Of a DNA stretch of 6,045 nt, positions 5,471 to 6,045 are shown piece after piece. How positions within the stretch are numbered: the stretch's first letter is position 1; every line of letters starts with the position of its first letter. Made by a program: the position numbers and the translations under genes. Origin of the DNA: Syntrophomonadaceae bacterium (GTDB lineage: Bacteria > Bacillota_D > Dethiobacteria > DTU022 > UBA8154); assembly GCA_007120815.1 (NCBI GenBank), contig SKMY01000112.1, positions 1 through 6,045 of the forward strand, read 5' to 3'. Under the pieces are notes generated by a model. The model did not search any database. It saw nothing but the letters and a program-made list of their open reading frames with translations, and had not been told where the DNA came from.

Positions 5471-5869
5471 GTCATGGGAATGAATGATCTGGGGCTTAAA
5501 ACCCAGAAGGGGCAAAGACTTCAGGACGGCTTTAGAAAAAAATGCAAACCGTTCTGCATCGTCTTTATACCCATAAAGCTCTCTGCGATTAAAACAGTAG
5601 TCATTTCCAATGAAGTAATACGTTACTCCATCTTTTTTGGTTTCCAGAACATTGCAGTACTGATATCTCCAGCCCAGGGTTACAGCGAAGCACTTTTGCA
5701 CGCGCATTTCATTGCATAGGTCAGGTGGAGTGGACCCGTACTTGGGAAGGATAACCCTGGCATCTACCCCTTGATTTCTAAGCTCTAAAGGCAGTGAACC
5801 GATTACATCGGCCAGGCCACCGGTTTTAACAAAGGGCACACTTTCGGAAGCAACAAATAGGATATTCAT
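5468..5869 (-). CDS. glgA: Glycogen synthase, N-terminal part before the TGA
   Basis: A 133-codon frame starting at ATG with AGGAGG 5 nt upstream (5875-5880). The N-terminus [20 protein letters not shown] is the classic GlgA start, with the ADP-glucose-binding K15 in KTGG. It continues through [10 protein letters not shown] and [10 protein letters not shown] to IIHSHD, where D133 precedes the TGA. This is the first part of the N-terminal Rossmann-like domain of GT5 synthases. Translated alone it lacks the acceptor and nucleotide domains and would not be active. It lies 36 nt downstream of a partial gene, probably in one transcript. Confidence 0.85.
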   Translation of the reverse strand: MNILFVASESVPFVKTGGLADVIGSLPLELRNQGVDARVILPKYGSTPPDLCNEMRVQKCFAVTLGWRYQYCNVLETKKDGVTYYFIGNDYCFNRRELYGYKDDAERFAFFSKAVLKSLPLLGFKPQIIHSHD

Positions 5870-5874
5870 AAAAA

Positions 5875-5880
5875 CCTCCT
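5875..5880 (-). promoter_or_regulatory. Ribosome binding site of glgA
   Basis: AGGAGG on the minus strand lies 5 nt before the ATG at 5869. The spacing is short but the match is perfect, and the resulting N-terminus matches the family start exactly. Confidence 0.8.
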
Positions 5881-5905
5881 GTTCCTGTTGTCTACATGCT
5901 TGAAG

Positions 5906-6045
5906 TTAAAGCATCCCTACACATACCTTGTCAGATACTTTGTCAGAAACTGCTATAACTGAACCCCTTGGAACAATGACGTTTTCCTGGACAGAAACGA
6001 TGGCTCCACCTTGAGCAGCCGAAAAGGCTCCGTTTTCAACAACTG
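5906..6045 (-). CDS. C-terminal end of a gene cut by the window edge, possibly ADP-glucose pyrophosphorylase-like
   Basis: Forty-five codons are open from the right edge to a TAA at 5906-5908. The readable residues begin VVENGAFSAAQGG and include ENVIVPRGSVI before ending KVCVGML. The GG-x(3)-V...VPRGSVI pattern resembles the left-handed beta-helix tail of GlgC-type nucleotidyltransferases, which often precede glgA. The piece is too short to be sure, and other hexapeptide-repeat proteins could look the same. It ends 36 nt before glgA with no terminator between, so the two are probably co-transcribed. It contains a 12-bp tandem repeat near its end. The start and most of the gene lie outside the window. 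Confidence 0.6.
   Translation of the reverse strand, partial: VVENGAFSAAQGGAIVSVQENVIVPRGSVIAVSDKVSDKVCVGML
5923..5946 (-). repeat. 12-bp in-frame tandem duplication
   Basis: ATACCTTGTCAG (5923-5934) and ATACTTTGTCAG (5935-5946) are adjacent copies that differ at one base. On the minus strand they encode VSDK followed by VSDK near the end of the partial gene, so the frame is kept. Confidence 0.8.

Larger units (their letters stand above)
4385..5869 (-). pseudogene. glgA: glgA locus, glycogen synthase frame interrupted by one in-frame TGA
   Basis: The whole locus is one continuous frame of 494 codons plus stop, the usual length of bacterial glycogen synthase (GT5, ADP-glucose to alpha-1,4-glucan). 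Codon 134 is TGA at 5468-5470, exactly where the family has Trp in the HDWQ-type motif. There is no frameshift and no other stop. Residue numbers in the joined frame coincide with catalytic positions recalled for E. coli GlgA: K15, K305, E377 and C379. Both sides look well conserved. This fits a recent nonsense change (TGG to TGA), a sequence error, or read-through. TGG is used for Trp elsewhere in the window and TGA ends the amidase and kinase genes, so a changed genetic code is unlikely. The next base is C, the context known to favour UGA read-through. Confidence 0.85.

Noticed and set aside
5162..5719. Plus-strand open frame of 185 codons antisense to glgA
   Set aside because: It lies wholly antisense to strongly conserved GlgA coding sequence and shows no family motif, so it is a shadow frame.
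1..6045. CRISPR array, tRNA, rRNA or insertion sequence
   Set aside because: No regularly spaced repeats, cloverleaf, rRNA-like sequence, transposase frame or flanking inverted repeats were seen on either strand.

Overview
All recognisable genes in this window lie on the minus strand, so they read from right to left. Strong AGGAGG-type ribosome sites, GTG and TTG starts, intrinsic terminators with short T-tracts and moderate GC suggest a Gram-positive bacterium of the Clostridia/Peptococcaceae kind. That placement is inferred from style only; no taxonomic marker gene is present.

Right part (about 3932-6045): a carbohydrate-storage operon. It begins with the last 45 codons of a gene cut by the window edge, possibly an ADP-glucose pyrophosphorylase-like protein. 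Next comes glgA (glycogen synthase), then a small ATP-binding-type universal stress protein. Gaps are 36 and 21 nt, and a strong hairpin with a T-tract closes the unit. The glgA frame is full length (494 codons) and well conserved, but a TGA replaces the Trp codon of the HDWQ-type motif and splits it into 133- and 357-codon parts.

Middle (about 1870-3796): a two-gene signal-transduction operon. It encodes a soluble PAS histidine kinase of the HisKA_3/NarX-like type and a NarL/LuxR-type response regulator. The genes are separated by 4 nt and the regulator starts at a TTG whose ribosome site lies inside the kinase gene. The PAS domain carries two CxxC pairs, recalling the NreB oxygen sensor. 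The upstream region holds a GTAGAA-N4-TTCTAC dyad and a two-box GCAGGAATTAAT...CGAA motif, which recurs at the left end of the window. The operon ends at its own terminator.

Left part (1-1793): a monocistronic amidase-signature hydrolase. It has a sigma-A-like promoter with repeats upstream of the -35 box, a long leader with an unused Shine-Dalgarno sequence, and a clean terminator. Positions 1-142 hold no gene, only a second copy of the two-box motif pointing leftwards.

Nothing links the three units functionally with certainty. The shared motif AAAAATGAG upstream of both the kinase operon and the amidase is a weak hint that one regulator may touch both. The best leads are the TGA in glgA, the four-cysteine PAS kinase and the repeated two-box motif.
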